From Ceratothoa steindachneri (Eukaryota > Arthropoda > Malacostraca > Isopoda > Cymothoidae), in the NCBI GenBank assembly GCA_963969495.1, contig OZ018318.1:172616040-172680039 (forward strand): a stretch of DNA of 64,000 nt. Reading direction: 5' to 3'. Position numbers and translations under genes: made by a program. Position 1 is the stretch's first letter; each line of letters opens with the position of its first letter. The notes beneath the pieces were generated by a model. That model saw only the letters and a program-made list of their open reading frames with translations, was not told where the DNA came from and did not search any database. Shown piece after piece: positions 1-11,894 of this stretch.

Positions 1-1782
1 TTTCTTCATTTTAGATGTCCATTTTGGGTGAATTAGGGTTTATATTCTATCCATGGGACATTTTTATTGTCTGCTTCTCTCATTATCTTTATAATCTTTT
101 ACAGTTCTGCATCGATATCCTCTTTGCACCCCCTTTCTACTGAGCTCCGTCTGTACGTCATCAATGTTTAATTGTATTTATTCCAGTTGGACTTTGCATA
201 GCAGTTCCTCTTTGGACTAGCTACCTGTATTGGGTTTTGGTTGACCAGAACAACTAAACTAATATGGTCGCTGGATGGGAAGGCTATGGATTGCATATGT
301 ATATTGTAAGGCATGTTTATGTTGTTTAGTAGAATATCTGGCTTTGTCTATGCTGTTTAGTACAATATCTGGTTTTGTTGCGCTTCTTCCACTAATGTAG
401 GTTGGAAAATCAGGCCAGATTCTCCGGACTACATTTGTATCTAGAAGTATCTGTAAGTTTTCGCTACTGATGTTTTCCATCTATAACCAGACTCTATGCA
501 GTAGGCGTTTGGATCACCCAAATGTATAGTTGGGACTCTGCTTCTGAAATCTCTATGAAAGTGGGAATAAGGAGATAGTCTCGCCTAGGAGGCTAGTACC
601 AGGTTGCTATAGTGAGAGGGAAGAATTCCGATTTGATACTTATCGCTAGATAAGCTTCGTTCAATTTTTGCAGTTCTTGGTATTTAATTCCTTTTTTGAT
701 TGATATTGTCGATCCATCATTTCTTTTGTTAGTTGTTTTTTTGCAAGTAAATTATAGTTATATACCTTTGAATCTTCCATTGGGAGTTGTAGACCATGGT
801 CGGAGATTGTTATCATGTCCGGGTCCAATTATGTGAATAAATTTCGAATGCAGTTAGTTGGTTTTCATCTTTTTACTTTTATATGTATTATCTTATGTAT
901 TCCGACTAGTTCCATCTTAGTCTTTTTTGCTCTTTTTTGTTTTCTTCCCTCTCTTAGTTTCTTTGTTTGCGTTTCTTCACCATCTTCTGCCACCTTCCAT
1001 TTTCAGCAATTTGAAAGGCTTCGTTTTGGGAAACTTTAATATTAGTGGGGAAGATTCTGATTTTGTTTTCCATGAGGGAATATTCTTCTGTCTTTTCTTG
1101 TTGTTGTGAGTTAAACACTCACTTGCATGATCCGCTCTTTACTCGTCTGATGACTTTATCCTGTTGATATTTTGTTGGCAGTGGTTCGTTTGGGTTTACC
1201 AGGAAGGTAAGTTTAAAATCTCTTGCTTCGTAGGCGCATCCTTCTTCTTTTGGCTGTTTTTTCTTTATTTCTTTTTCTGAATCTGAATTTGTGCTTACCT
1301 TGCCATTTTTCTTTTTATTTTGTTTTTCTGTTCTTTTTTGTTTCCTTTCCTCCATTCCAAATGCATTGTTGCTATCTGACTCTTCCAATGATGTGGTGTC
1401 TACTGTGTTCTCTTCATTTTTTCCTCTTTATTATTGTTTGTTTCTGTAGGTTAGTTGTTTACGAGAATGTTGTTAAGTTTCGTATCATCAAAGGCAGCTA
1501 GTCCAAAAATCTGAGCAGAAGGTTGGTTCTTTGGAAACCACATTTTGAGGATTTCGATTTTTCCAACATCATAATTAATGTTTCTGAAAAGGAACCATGT
1601 ACCACAATGTTAAGGATTACTTTCTCGCTTTGGGTCTCCTTAATTGTAGCTTTGGTTACATTCGCGTATGTCTGGTTTATTTTAGAGGCTTCTTTTTATT
1701 AAGATTCCTTTTCTTTTTGGGCAGTTTATAGCCATGGTCCTGTGAGGGGCACCGCAGTTTATACATTTTGTTGAGGTCCCCA
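1..1782 (-). mobile_element. Jockey/I-like LINE, ORF1 end and endonuclease (5' part of ORF2), broken
   Basis: Read on the minus strand. A CCHC-type knuckle (CINCGAPHRTMAINC) lies at about 1690-1780 and is followed by a lysine-rich ORF1 tail (about 1119-1670). ORF2 then starts with a segment resembling the endonuclease N-terminus (DPDMITI, about 800). The endonuclease C-terminal half lies at about 60-480 and includes PDIVL or PDILL (two frames), SSDHI and NPIQ followed by WNKYN. These are known landmarks of jockey/I-type LINE endonucleases. The reverse transcriptase would lie left of base 1. Several stops and frame changes show it is dead. The 5' part of the same element continues at 3573-4190, beyond the inserted RTE-like LINE. 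Clade assignment is from motif memory, not a search. Confidence 0.7.
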
Positions 1783-1787
1783 TGCAG

Positions 1788-3567
1788 GCTTAATAGAGAA
1801 GTTAAGCAGGGTGGGAAATGGCAAAAAGAGAGACTGCTACATGAGAAGATCAAGCAATTGGAAAGAGAGCTGGAAGGAAAACCATACCGACCTCTGGTAA
1901 GCATCAAGGATGTAAATGGAAAGGTACTATGCGATAAGAAGGATGTTCTGAGACGTTGGGAAGAAAATTTATCCCAGCAGCTAAATACTATATTCACATG
2001 TGAAGAGAATGCTTTAAATGAAGTACAAGAGGGAGAGGAAGTTAAGTTTTTACTACCGAGTGTGGAAGAAATACGAGAGGTCATTAAAGATATGAAAAAC
2101 AAGAAAGCTCCAGGATTTGATCAAATAACTGCAGAAGTTCTGAAAATAGGTGGAGTGAGGATGGTGGATACTGTTTATCATATCTTTCACAATATATGGG
2201 AGGGAGAGAGCGTCCCTAAAGACTGGTAAAGGCTGCTTATCAATCCTGTGTTTAAAAAAGGAGACAGGTTAAACACCGAGAAATACAGATCCATTTCATT
2301 GAATTTTGTCCCGTGTAAAGTTTTCAGCAAAATCATTCTAAAGAAGATAAATGCCAAGATAGAAGAATTCCCTGAAAAAAGTCCATATGGTTTCCAGCCC
2401 ACAAGAGGTACCATTCATGTAATATTTATTGCGAGGCAGGTTTGGGAGAGAGCCAGAGAACATCAGGTGCAAGTGAATTTTAATTTGCTAGATTTTTAAG
2501 CAGAATTTGATACAGTTTGGAGAGAGTCTCTTTGGAAATTCTTAGATACTGTTGATGTCAGCAGGAAGATAGTGCAGATAATTAAAAGTTTGTATAACAA
2601 TACAGAGTGTGCATTGATGGTAGGCGGCTCACTCACAGAGTGGTTCTGCGTCAAAGTTGGGAAGAGGCTTGGGTGTATCCTCTCACCTACACTTTTCAAC
2701 ATCTTTCTTGAGTTTGTAATAAACGAACTTAATAGCCTCTCAATTTTTAGGAAAAAATGTCCCTAGATGTGAGGTATGCTTATGATACCACCTTGTTGGC
2801 AGCCACATTTGACAATTTAAACATGTCAACGGAGCAGCTAGAAGTGGCATGCAAGAAGTTGGTGCTCAAGATCAAAAGCAACAAGTGTAATGTATTGTCC
2901 CCAGCTGATGAAAATATCCGGATAGACGGTAATGTGGTTGAGAAGGTAGATATATTTGTTTTTCTAGGAAATGTTATGCCAGGATCTTCAGACGATGTAA
3001 GAAGGAGAATATCCATGGCTGCTGTGGCATTTGGGAAGCTGAAAAACAATGTATGGTCCAGATTAAATATACTACAGAAGTTAAAGATAAGATTATATAA
3101 ATGTTTAATAATTCCCATTGCCATCTATGCTTCGGAAACCTGGACTCTTCTCGCTGAAGATGAGAGGAGACTGAATGCCTTTAAAATGAGGTGCCTTAGG
3201 AGTATCATCGTCACCAACTGGAGACAAAGAAGGACAAATGTTAGTGTAAGAGAAGAGTTAAATATGGAGGAGACTATTGCGGATGTAATCAGAAGGAATA
3301 GAATCACATGGTTTAGATTTGTTATGAGAAGAACGCCAGAAAGCTGTGTACGATAAGCTTATACAGGCAGCTTTCAAGGTAGGAGATCGAGAGGTAGACC
3401 ATCCAAGAGATGGGGGGGACCAGATTAATGTGGATGTTGGGCTGCTTTTCAACGAGTGTGAACAGTTGGCTTGGAACAGAGTGGACTGAGGGGGAGAGAC
3501 AGCAGGCAGACGAAGAGCAAGGGGTTGTTATGACCTGCACCATTAAGTCAAGTTAAGTCAAGTCAAG
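1788..3567 (+). mobile_element. RTE-like non-LTR retrotransposon, 5'-truncated
   Basis: The element is 1.78 kb, starts inside the region before the reverse transcriptase and ends in a short AAGTC-type tandem tail (about 3543-3567), as RTE-type elements often do. A five-base target duplication TGCAG is seen at 1783-1787 and 3568-3572. It interrupts the zinc-knuckle region of the minus-strand LINE. Host sequence read across the insertion point, keeping one TGCAG, gives HTFRNC followed by the second knuckle. That supports both boundaries. Confidence 0.75.
1790..3355 (+). pseudogene. Reverse transcriptase of the RTE-like LINE, broken
   Basis: Frame pieces in order: 1790-2229, 2248-2499, 2572-2766 and 2757-3356. 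The first contains NKKAPGFDQI and ends in PKDW, the usual lead-in to the RT fingers. The second contains NTEKYRSISLNF (the NYRPI-type motif) and SPYGFQPTRGT. The third has the counterpart of the QGxxLSP motif, changed to LGCILSP. The fourth has the catalytic box written RYAYDTTLL, where a functional enzyme has YADD. The C-terminal region (ETWTLL, then RNRITWFRFVMRR) matches the wing shared by RTE-type proteins. In-frame stops separate the pieces, and the YADD change alone should abolish catalysis. Confidence 0.8.
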
Positions 3568-3572
3568 TGCAG

Positions 3573-4190
3573 TTTCTGAAGGTGTGCCTCTCTATGTGCA
3601 GGCGTGGGTTCTTCCAGGATATAACATTAAAAACATGTCTGGATATTCGCGAATTATTTCTTTTCGATTTTTTCTGGGTAGATTCTCATTCTGTATGCTA
3701 GTGGTATGTGGTTAGCCGCCGAGTTTCACACTGAAGAGTTGCCCACCACTTTAAATACGTGAGTGTGATTCCCGAATTTAATGACCGTTATTTTGAGAAA
3801 TGTATTTTGTGATTCCATTTCCTGTTTTAGCTCTTATTTTGTATGCCAGCCTACACAGAGGTCGACCTTCTTGCACACAAAGGTTTTGGTAAGAGTCCTA
3901 TTTTTCAGTGTCTGGACACTTTCTTCAGAGACAAGTTTCTCCACATCTTCCTTGTGTCATATAGTCTCGTATCCGGTTTGAGAATCTACATATTAGTTTG
4001 AACAGGGTGACCTTGATATCCGCGTAGAGTGTTCGTATAACTAAGCCTCTTTCTGGCTTCGATGCTCCTTGTTCCGGCTTGAGGGTTCTTCTCTTGCATT
4101 CCGATTCCATGGTGGTCAATTCATTTGGGTAAGCCTCCCCCTCCCCTTCTCCTACTTTGAAAAGGAGGACAAAATCTAGGAAACCAATCC
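3573..4190 (-). pseudogene. Jockey/I-like LINE ORF1, N-terminal part and first zinc knuckle
   Basis: This continues the minus-strand LINE seen at 1-1782. A plausible ORF1 start is the ATG near 4110, followed by a basic stretch (MESECKRR) and a frame open to about 3925. A Cys-rich segment follows near 3600-3650, just before the inserted LINE. Stops interrupt the frame. The knuckle reading is inferred from the healed junction (HTFRNC). The part before the knuckle has no feature I recognise. Confidence 0.5.
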
Positions 4191-4776
4191 TATTTTAAGT
4201 GTGCACCTAGGGGTTTCTTAAGTACCTGCCCATTAATGCACTCCTTTACCCTCCTACCTTAATAGGCCTAATCTCTTAGGTGCCTCTCCAAAGTTTCCGG
4301 CTCGTGTCCTTAAGGTATTTCATTCTTCGCGCTTTCTAACTGGGCTCCCTTCCGTTGTTTACGACAGTGTATAGCCAAGGAGTTCTGAGCAATGTGAGGG
4401 TCGCGTTATATGGCAGAGTAACGAAATATAGTTTGAGTAAAAAGCATTGAAGTGTGGGAAGTCCGTCCATCTTTGGGGGGCAACCTCGTGCTTACCAACA
4501 GCCGGTATCTCCAATAAAACTAAGTGCGCGTGTATCTTCCCTTAGCAGTTCGATGAAGCAATAAGTTTGGTAAACGTTTTTCTTCCTCTCTTCTGCTTAG
4601 CTATGCCTCCTTTACCTAGTTTCTTCAAAAGAAATACTGAGTAAACAGAATAAGTCTTTCTACACAGAAACGGGTTTAGAAATTTAAAGTATTTCTATCC
4701 AAATATTACATGTTATAAGAAACATATGGACGGCAAAAAACTCTCGTTAGTTACCTCTTATTAATCACTACGTTGT
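4191..4776. other. Unassigned; probable LINE 5' leader
   Basis: No coding frame or repeat signature is recognised. Its position directly upstream of the minus-strand ORF1 start suggests LINE leader sequence for at least part of it. Confidence 0.3.
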
Positions 4777-6916
4777 TGTAGGTTATAGAGGAATTTAACG
4801 TAAGGCCACCCAAAGGACCAAGCGGACATATATATTAAAATCCCTCTTCTGAGAGAGCGAGAGAAAAGAAAAAGTAATTGAGGTACGTGAAAACAATAGG
4901 CGTTTGACTAACAGTCAAACTGACGAATGGCTCTGATCTCTCCGCCGAGTGGGTAGTCGAGTCGAGCTGCCGGACCAAGGTAGCTGCAAAAGGCCATTAA
5001 GCAGCTCTAATAAGAAACTGGCCCCAGCAAAATTGAGGAAGAAATCCATCTAACTGACGGTCTGAACAACTCGCTAGGCAAAACACCCAGTTAATCACCG
5101 AACTCAAAGGATCCAATTACCTACGAGGTCAGAAGGCCCGCGGTTAGAGTGCCAAAAAGCGGCGTAAGATCCAAAAGACCACGGAAGAGAAATAATGTGA
5201 CGGTTGTCGGTGCCATTCATTAAGAAGCAGACCTGGGCTCCGCGGTGTAACCCCCTTCCCCCTCGCGCTCCCCTCAGTGGCATTACCCCGTACCCCTTAG
5301 TTGGGGTTGTCCCCTGGCTATAAATAAGCCCCGTAAGGAAAGAAAGGGATTATTCTGTTAGAAACCATAGAGAACTAGATTTTTGTGATCAGTCCCTCGC
5401 CCTGTTCCGGACTCGACTTCTAAGATTTAGAAGTTCGTCTCGTTTTCTTATCGGTGCCATACCGATTTATCCTTCGCAAACTTAGCAAGAGGTCTGGCTG
5501 GATCAAAATTCCTAAGTGCAAAATAGGAATTTCAGAAGCAAGATAATAGAAGGTGTAGGGGAATCGACACTCTCCCTTCTCTCCCAGTTGAGACACGGGA
5601 CGTTGACCGCAAAACATCCGGGCCAGGCACCTTGTGTCAATCTCGTAACCACAGCCTCTCGCCACTCGTCCCTATGAAAAGCAGAACGGTTTAAACTGCA
5701 AGATCTCCCCTACGAGTGTATATTCAATTTCACCTCAAGTACGAAATTGTAGACGCGTTTCTCTCAAGCTTGAAGGGCCAGCTGGACCAGAGGTAAGACT
5801 TGTTGAGAAAAACAGTTGGAGTAAGAACCCTCCTGCGGCCCGCCCACAAGCCACTACCCTCCTACCCCTACCACAGTGGGGTGACGAGGTATAAGTATTA
5901 AACACTTGGGAAAAACGGGGTAGAATCCGTGAGTCAACCAGGCTACGAAGTCCCCTGCAAAAGAGGTCGGGCTACCAAGAGGACTAAGAAGCAGCTCATC
6001 CTCGAGCTAGTCCCTGGTTATCAAACCAAACTTTAAGTTAACTTCTTCAAGTTCAACTTATTCTCGTCAGAGAACCTCCTCCCCACTATCCTCACCCTTG
6101 AAGAAGAACCTCCCCCTAGTACAGTCCTCGCCCTTAAAGAAGACCCTCCTCCCGAGTACACTCCTCGCCCTTGATGAATTTCGAAACGAAGAAAAAAAAG
6201 CTCCTCCTCGAGCCCGTTACCCGGTGGTCACACCGAACCCTAAGTTAACTTAGTTTAAGAACTAAGTTCAACTTACTCTCGTCAGAGAGATCCCTCCTAT
6301 CCTGGTGCATCCTAAAGCACCGTGATAGTTCTCACACTTGAAGAAGATCCCCCCCTTCCCGAGTACCGTGTGGCCCCCCACCCGCCACACTCGCCCAAAG
6401 TCCCTTGTGACGGTCAAGTCATTCCGTCCGCCGTCAACCATCTGGTCGAGGCACGCGTCAAAGAACCCACCGGATTCCTGAGGTGTCTGGGCTCATTGAG
6501 TTCAAGGTCAGACTCAAACCCGTCGCCGGAGGGGCCAAGGTATTTAAACTCCAGTAGAGACAGTTGTATATTTTTATATTGAAGTGAGTGGTAGGTTAAC
6601 CATCACTATAATGTAAAGTAGGTCAAGTTAAAAATCCTTACTTAAAAACTTATTGAGGTCATTATTGTGTATTTAAATTCGTAATATTTCTGTGGTTCAT
6701 GTTTATTTTGTTTTTTTTTGTGTTGTAATTAAAGTTTTAGTTTGTTTTAACAATTTTTTTTTATTTTATCCTCGAATAGCTACGTTGGCATAGTGAACCT
6801 TTAAAGTTTAAAGAAGTCAAGACCCTAGATAATAATAATAAAATCATATATAGCACTCTTAGAGAGATATAACGTTAATCAAGGAGTAGTACGTAAATAA
6901 CCCCTACGTACGAACA
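4777..6916 (+). mobile_element. Solo LTR, Gypsy-type, related to the LTRs at 23223 and 49328
   Basis: It begins TGTAGGTTATAGAGGAAT and is related in sense to the reverse complement of the LTRs at 23223-24588. Shared blocks are a TATA box (CTATAAATAAG near 5318), the CTTTAAGTTAACTT block followed by CGTCAGAGA (near 6032 and again near 6240), ATCCTCGAA near 6768, an AATAATAATAAAAT signal, CACTCTTAGAG near 6855, and a TCAAGGAG...ACGTACG end. The start is fairly clear. The 3' end is approximate, and no target duplication was found. Internal duplications of about 200 bp explain why it is longer (about 2.1 kb) than its 1.37-kb relatives. No internal retroviral-type region adjoins it. Confidence 0.65.
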
Positions 6917-7214
6917 TCTTTTTTCATTAATACTCAGATATTTATGGAGTATTAAGGTATTGAAGCGACTAGGTGCTAGAATAGAGAATAAAATCGGTAG
7001 AAATGATCCTCCACGCTGATTTATTATTCTTTTCTTTAGACCTATATGAGCTGGCTTCTGAGCTAACGCACGTATCAACCGTTTGAACTGTGATATTTTT
7101 TGTTTCTGCAATGATGATGTCATAGAAACATTACCTTTTATTAGGTTAAGACATATTTCACATATACATTTGACAAAACCATCTATTAATTTTGATTATA
7201 TTTATCTCTCCATA
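6917..7214. other. Unassigned AT-rich stretch
   Basis: Nothing recognised. It ends in a pyrimidine-rich run and CAG immediately before the polymerase reading frame becomes recognisable. Confidence 0.4.
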
Positions 7215-7942
7215 CAGTCTATGGGGAAAATTTTCTCAGAGGATACGCGGAATGGAAACGGTCATTGGCGCTTCGGTTCATGATGTAATCGAGCTGATCA
7301 AAAACGACGACTTCATTGTGAAATCTTTGGATGCAGTTGGCAATGCAAACATCGCGAAAGTGGAGAATGATGAGCATGTACAAGTTGAGTCCCACGTAAC
7401 AAATCTTCCAATTGCAGCCTTCACAACTGCATATGCTCGAATCAAGCTCTATGGACTCCTAGACTCGCTTGGTGAACGGTTGTTGTATTGTGACACAGAT
7501 AGCGCTATCTTCATCGCTAGGAAAGATGACCCACAACCTCAACTTGGCGATTTTTTAGGTGACCTCACCGATGAGATCAAAGATGTGTACGGTGACGATG
7601 CTTACGGGGATTCATTTTGCTAAACGGGTCCCAAATCCTACTCTCTACGTATCCAAACGACGAGTGGTGTGAAGTATATACTTCGTGCTAAAGGGTTAAC
7701 CATGAACACCAAGACGCAAGATATAATAACTTACGATACTATAAAACGCTTAGTTGGAGCCGATGATGATAGTTGCATTTCGGTACCATTTATGGTCTTC
7801 AGAGCCGAGGAACACGGGGGGGGGGTAAAGAAGTGAGAGGAGAAAAGGTGATGAGAAAAACCTTTCGTAAACGTATTGAGATTCCAGAGACTTACCGTAC
7901 CATACCTTTCGGTTTCAAAGGAATCTTATATGATAATATTTA
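7215..7942 (+). pseudogene. Polinton/Maverick-type protein-primed family B DNA polymerase, C-terminal half, broken
   Basis: The frame opens with SLWGKFSQR, the counterpart of polymerase motif B. It continues through an IAAFTTAYARIKLY helix to YCDTDS, the motif C metal-binding box, at about residues 100-105 of the visible frame. GDFLGDLTDE and GPKSY landmarks follow, then RAKGLT and a C-terminus close to YRTIPFGF. This order is characteristic of Polinton/Maverick polymerases. Two breaks are visible: a TAA at 7621-7623 just before GPKSY, and a frame change near the G-run at about 7817-7826. The N-terminal exonuclease part and motif A are absent upstream. A related endogenous virus lineage is an alternative source. 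Confidence 0.8.
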
Positions 7943-7971
7943 ATAAAGATGAAATAATCAAAAGCGTTTAA

Positions 7972-8570
7972 CTACCAATGTTTTAATTTGTCCACAAAAT
8001 AACTCGTCACATTCTCTCGAACTTGTGGGAAAGAGAATTCTTTCATCCATTTCTCTTCAATCTTGGTTTTCATCAGAGGAGTGAGCTGATGGGAATACCA
8101 TGAGAGAAAGTGAAATAACAAGAGTTTTGTGTCAAATATAGCGATATTTACTACTTTCTCACCATCATTAACCATGTTAGAATGCAATATACAGAAAAAC
8201 TTATCCGCCCAATCACTGTGACGATCGGATAGACCTCTAACAAAGAAAAACTGATCTATAAGCTCGTTTTTGAAATTTTCACCGATGATTACATCTTCTA
8301 AATCCATAAACTGGAGATGCTCAAGAATTTCTTTTTCCTTATTGTAGTTGAAAAGTGGTTGTATTGATCCGCTATACAGAAATTCAATCCGTTCAATTGA
8401 GTGTTCATGAATAAGCCGACGAAGATGATCGAAGAAATCAACCGTAGTTGAATAGTCTGGGTTAAATGTATAATCGGACCCACACAAATCTTCGGCTGAA
8501 AAATATTTCCCAAGTCTAGGCGTGATACGTTGTGAGTGGAGGATCATCTTAGAACGTGTGTACACCGAGA
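7972..8570 (-). CDS. Orphan ORF convergent with the polymerase gene
   Basis: This is an open frame of about 200 codons with no internal stop, rare in this window. It ends 30 bp from the polymerase 3' end, tail to tail. The frame remains open to the MITE at 8573. If the MITE and one TA are removed, it continues into 9006-9040 in frame up to a TGA, so the true start may lie there or may be lost. The protein is acidic and aromatic-rich (for example FLYSGSIQPLFNYNKEKE) with no signal peptide, membrane segment or metal-binding cluster that I can see. I recognise no family. The context suggests an accessory gene of the same Polinton-like element, but that is inference. Confidence 0.5.
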
Positions 8571-8572
8571 TA

Positions 8573-9003
8573 TTGTGGGGTGTAACCTGAGTCTCCCTCT
8601 CTCCCCCTCCTTACCGGACGAGGGAGTGAGTCCCCCCATCTCCCCCTTACCGGACGAGCGGCCGAGTCCCCCCTCCCCCCCTTACCGGACGAGCCCCCCT
8701 CCCTAATAGTGCAGAAAATTCACTAGAGATAATGGTGGCGGTAGAAAGAGGATGGACGGAGGGACTCGGCCAATGATACAAAAAAATGATAACAATCTTA
8801 TAAATCTTAAGAAAGAAAATCGTAAGGAAAGTATCCTTTTTCCAGCTCGGGAATTCCCCTTGTTTTGGGGGGGAGGCGGGGGACTTGGCCGATCGTCCGG
8901 TAAGAGGGGGGACTGGGCTACTCGTCCGGTAAAGGGGGGGGGGGTAGGGAAGGGGGCTCGTCCGGTAAGGTGGGGCGAGGAAGACTTGTGGTACACCCCA
9001 CAA
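8573..9003. mobile_element. MITE with long inverted repeats built of CCGGACGAG subrepeats
   Basis: The ends are TTGTGGGGTGTA and its inverse, flanked by TA on both sides (8571-8572 and 9004-9005). Each arm of about 130 bp contains three copies of a unit with CTTACCGGACGAG separated by C-rich (left) or G-rich (right) spacers. The centre (about 8705-8865) is unique and AT-rich. There is no coding capacity: open frames across it are artefacts of the G/C runs. The superfamily is not determined; a TA duplication fits several Tc1/mariner-like or related DNA transposons. Confidence 0.75.
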
Positions 9004-9060
9004 TACTACTAGCGTCTAATAGCTCTGTCTTCTTGGATGGTGGTCATTCGCGATCGACCG

Positions 9061-9442
9061 AAATCTAAAAAAAAGCAGCTATGGTCAAATCTTTAGAAAT
9101 TTTCTGAACTTCGCCAATTATAATAATTTTAAAAAGAATCTAAAATAAATCCACCCTTTCAAAATATCACGTTACTAAAATATAGAGATATAGAAGAAGA
9201 TATATAAAAATTAATTTTCTGAACTTCACCATTTGTAATTCTTTGATTTTTAAATATTCACAAAATTTCGATACTTATATTTATTTCTGAATTTCACCAT
9301 TATGTTTTTTCATATTATAAAAGAATTATTATAAATAACTTTGATAAAAACATAAGTCATAACCAAACTAAGATAAAATTATTATTCAAATACTCAAAAA
9401 AATCCCATTCTTAAATTATAGAGTTAGTGATGATGATGATGA
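9061..9442 (+). repeat. (GAT)n-tailed dispersed repeat, copy A (5'-truncated)
   Basis: It matches the copy at 58934-59395 from the AATCTAAAAAAAAGCAGC block through GAACTTCGCC, GAACTTCACC, CATAAGTCATAACC and CAAATACTC to the terminal GTTAGTGATGATGATGATGA. The first ~75 bp of the family are missing. Confidence 0.8.
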
Positions 9443-11852
9443 GAATCCATCCCTGTGAACCTAGGATTCATATCGGATTCTTTTGGAACTAAAAGGCAGC
9501 ACGAATGCTTGTGAAGGATCTTCAAGGTCACCATTACCTTCAAGCGGTGAAAACAATTCACTAAAAATAGTACATCAAGAATACGGAAGACGCATTGACA
9601 CATTTACATTTCATTCGAATAATCGCTGCCATCATTATTTTAATTTCGTCCCAACGCTTCTTGTTCAATCGAGGAAACTTATTATATGTGCATTCTGCTA
9701 GGTGGTATTTAAATTTAAATATGCATGTAAAGTGTATTTTAAACATATTTAATGACGTGATTTTAGTCACTCAGCAAGGAAGAGTATTCCACGTTAGAGT
9801 TATTTTATAATTAAAGTAATTTTGAGCAATGGCCGTGTTGAAGCGCGTTTTTTTCCAATTTAAATGCATTTTGAAAAGTGTTTGCGCTATCATCCATGGC
9901 AAATAGTACTCTAATAATACTATTGCAGTAACCTTTAAGTATTTTAAACAATGCAAAAAGTTGCTATTGACTGAGCCCCAGTCAGAATTTGCCCAATTTA
10001 TGACAGCCAGGTTTAATTTACATCAAAAGCCACATATATGTAACTTGACAAAGAAATTTAAAAATCTATCTAAACTATATCCATTTCTTGGTGCTTAACG
10101 TTAAAAGAAATAATTTTATAAAAAGATTCATTAGATTGGTTAAACAGTAGCCTATTTCGCCATGCTCCTATATCATTTCAGCTTCGGATTACAATCAGAT
10201 TTGCGATGAAAAATTCATTCATAAAGAGAGACTTCAGCAGTTTTTTTACTTCAACGCCAAAATATTAATTTCAAGAAGAGATATAAACATCAGTAACGTA
10301 TGTGGCTGAAATCTAATGTTATAGCTGTATTTTAATTTATCCATATATGTAGGTTACAAAGAATGAAAGAACAGATTCGCGATGCTACTTTTAATCAGCT
10401 TAAGAGTAACGGGAATTTTAAAATTTAAAAAAAGTGAAAATATTAAGAGAAAAAAGACATTGAAAGTAATTAGGAGAATAGCCTTCGCGGAAAACATATT
10501 GGAAATGAAAAATATATCTGAAATATTCTGTTTATTAGAAATTGAAATTTTGATTAAGGAAATACCTTGGCACAGGTTAAAATGTTTATAATATATTACC
10601 ATAGGAACCTACTACATATCATATAGATTTAAACTAAAAGATTTCACATTTTGGTAATATTTAGATAATAAACTAATATTCATGTTGCAACCTCTCTATG
10701 TAAGGGTGAGAGTGAAAAATGTATCTTGAATGATTTGGAGAATAATTGTTTGGTTCTTCGATTATTTGGAATATGTAGGTAGATAACATCAAGGTTTCAC
10801 CAGAAATGCTGTCTACAGTCTGTTGCTCTCACACATTACAACAGGTATTATAAATGTATAAAGTCTATTTTACGGAAGCTGTGACAAAATTTAGAAAGCA
10901 ACCAACAGTGATGGAGAGTAAGTTCTGGTAGCAGACTATTCTCACAGCTATTTCCATACTCGGTTGGAAGTGACACCCATGCATCATTCAAATTCTATTC
11001 TCGCTTCGCAGAAAGAGACGAACAATATTGCTTCGCGTCAATCACAGATTTATAATAACAAATGATATTTTTTTAAATCCCAGACGATTATTTCCAACTC
11101 AAATGAATGCAAATTATATAATTTTACCTCATAGTCACAATCGATCTAACAGAGAGAGGTCAAATTTATCTAAACCATTTCTTTATCACCCCCAAATCGA
11201 TCACTGTCATGGAAGACCGGAAATCTTCTCTATCAGGAGAGCGGAACAAATGCGGCTTAAGCAAGATAAACTGACGCTCGGTTTATCGTCTCTTTTGGAT
11301 TAAAAGGCATATAATCTTTTCCTGCTTTCAAATTATTCGAGCCTTCTTTGAATATGGCAAAGAATATGCTAAATTTCAGCGTACTCTTCAAGACAAAGAA
11401 ATTAAGCAAATATTGAAACATACGAAAATCTTTTTGCTAGTTAGTATTACATAGCATTTTGGGTAACTCTGATTACACGATAGTTTGCGTAGCATTTTGG
11501 GTAACTCTGATTACACGTGTATTGGTTCACTTATAAGCAACACAGTTTATAAGATACATGATGAACCCAAATCAAATTTAAATGGTAAAATTTATAAGTT
11601 ATAGATCGAGGATAGATCATAGAAGGCAATCAATAGTGAGAAGACAGGAATAGCGCCAAAGGAAAACATTAAGTATCCTGAACGTGAGTCAAACCCAGGT
11701 CTCCTTATTTTTGGTTAGTTGCTTTACTACTACGCTACTCGGCACATCTTATCAAACATACCCACAGCTTCACGCTTTTGCCATGTTTCATTTCTGCATT
11801 TCGAAACGCTTACAAGGCAGAAATAAATATGCAGAAACCGTGTATTGCTGAC

Positions 11853-11857
<5 letters not shown>
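9443..11857. other. Unassigned AT-rich DNA
   Basis: No credible gene. Open frames are short and of low complexity. A 28-bp sequence beginning TAGCATTTTGGGTAACTC occurs at 11452-11479 and again at 11490-11517, a local direct duplication of period 38. Confidence 0.5.

Positions 11858-11894
<37 letters not shown>

Noticed and set aside
815..1501. Plus-strand frames rich in Phe and Leu that resemble membrane proteins
   Set aside because: They are the antisense of the lysine-rich ORF1 tail and the endonuclease start of the minus-strand LINE.
8647..9012. Pro-rich and Gly-rich frames on both strands
   Set aside because: They arise from the C and G runs of the MITE arms.
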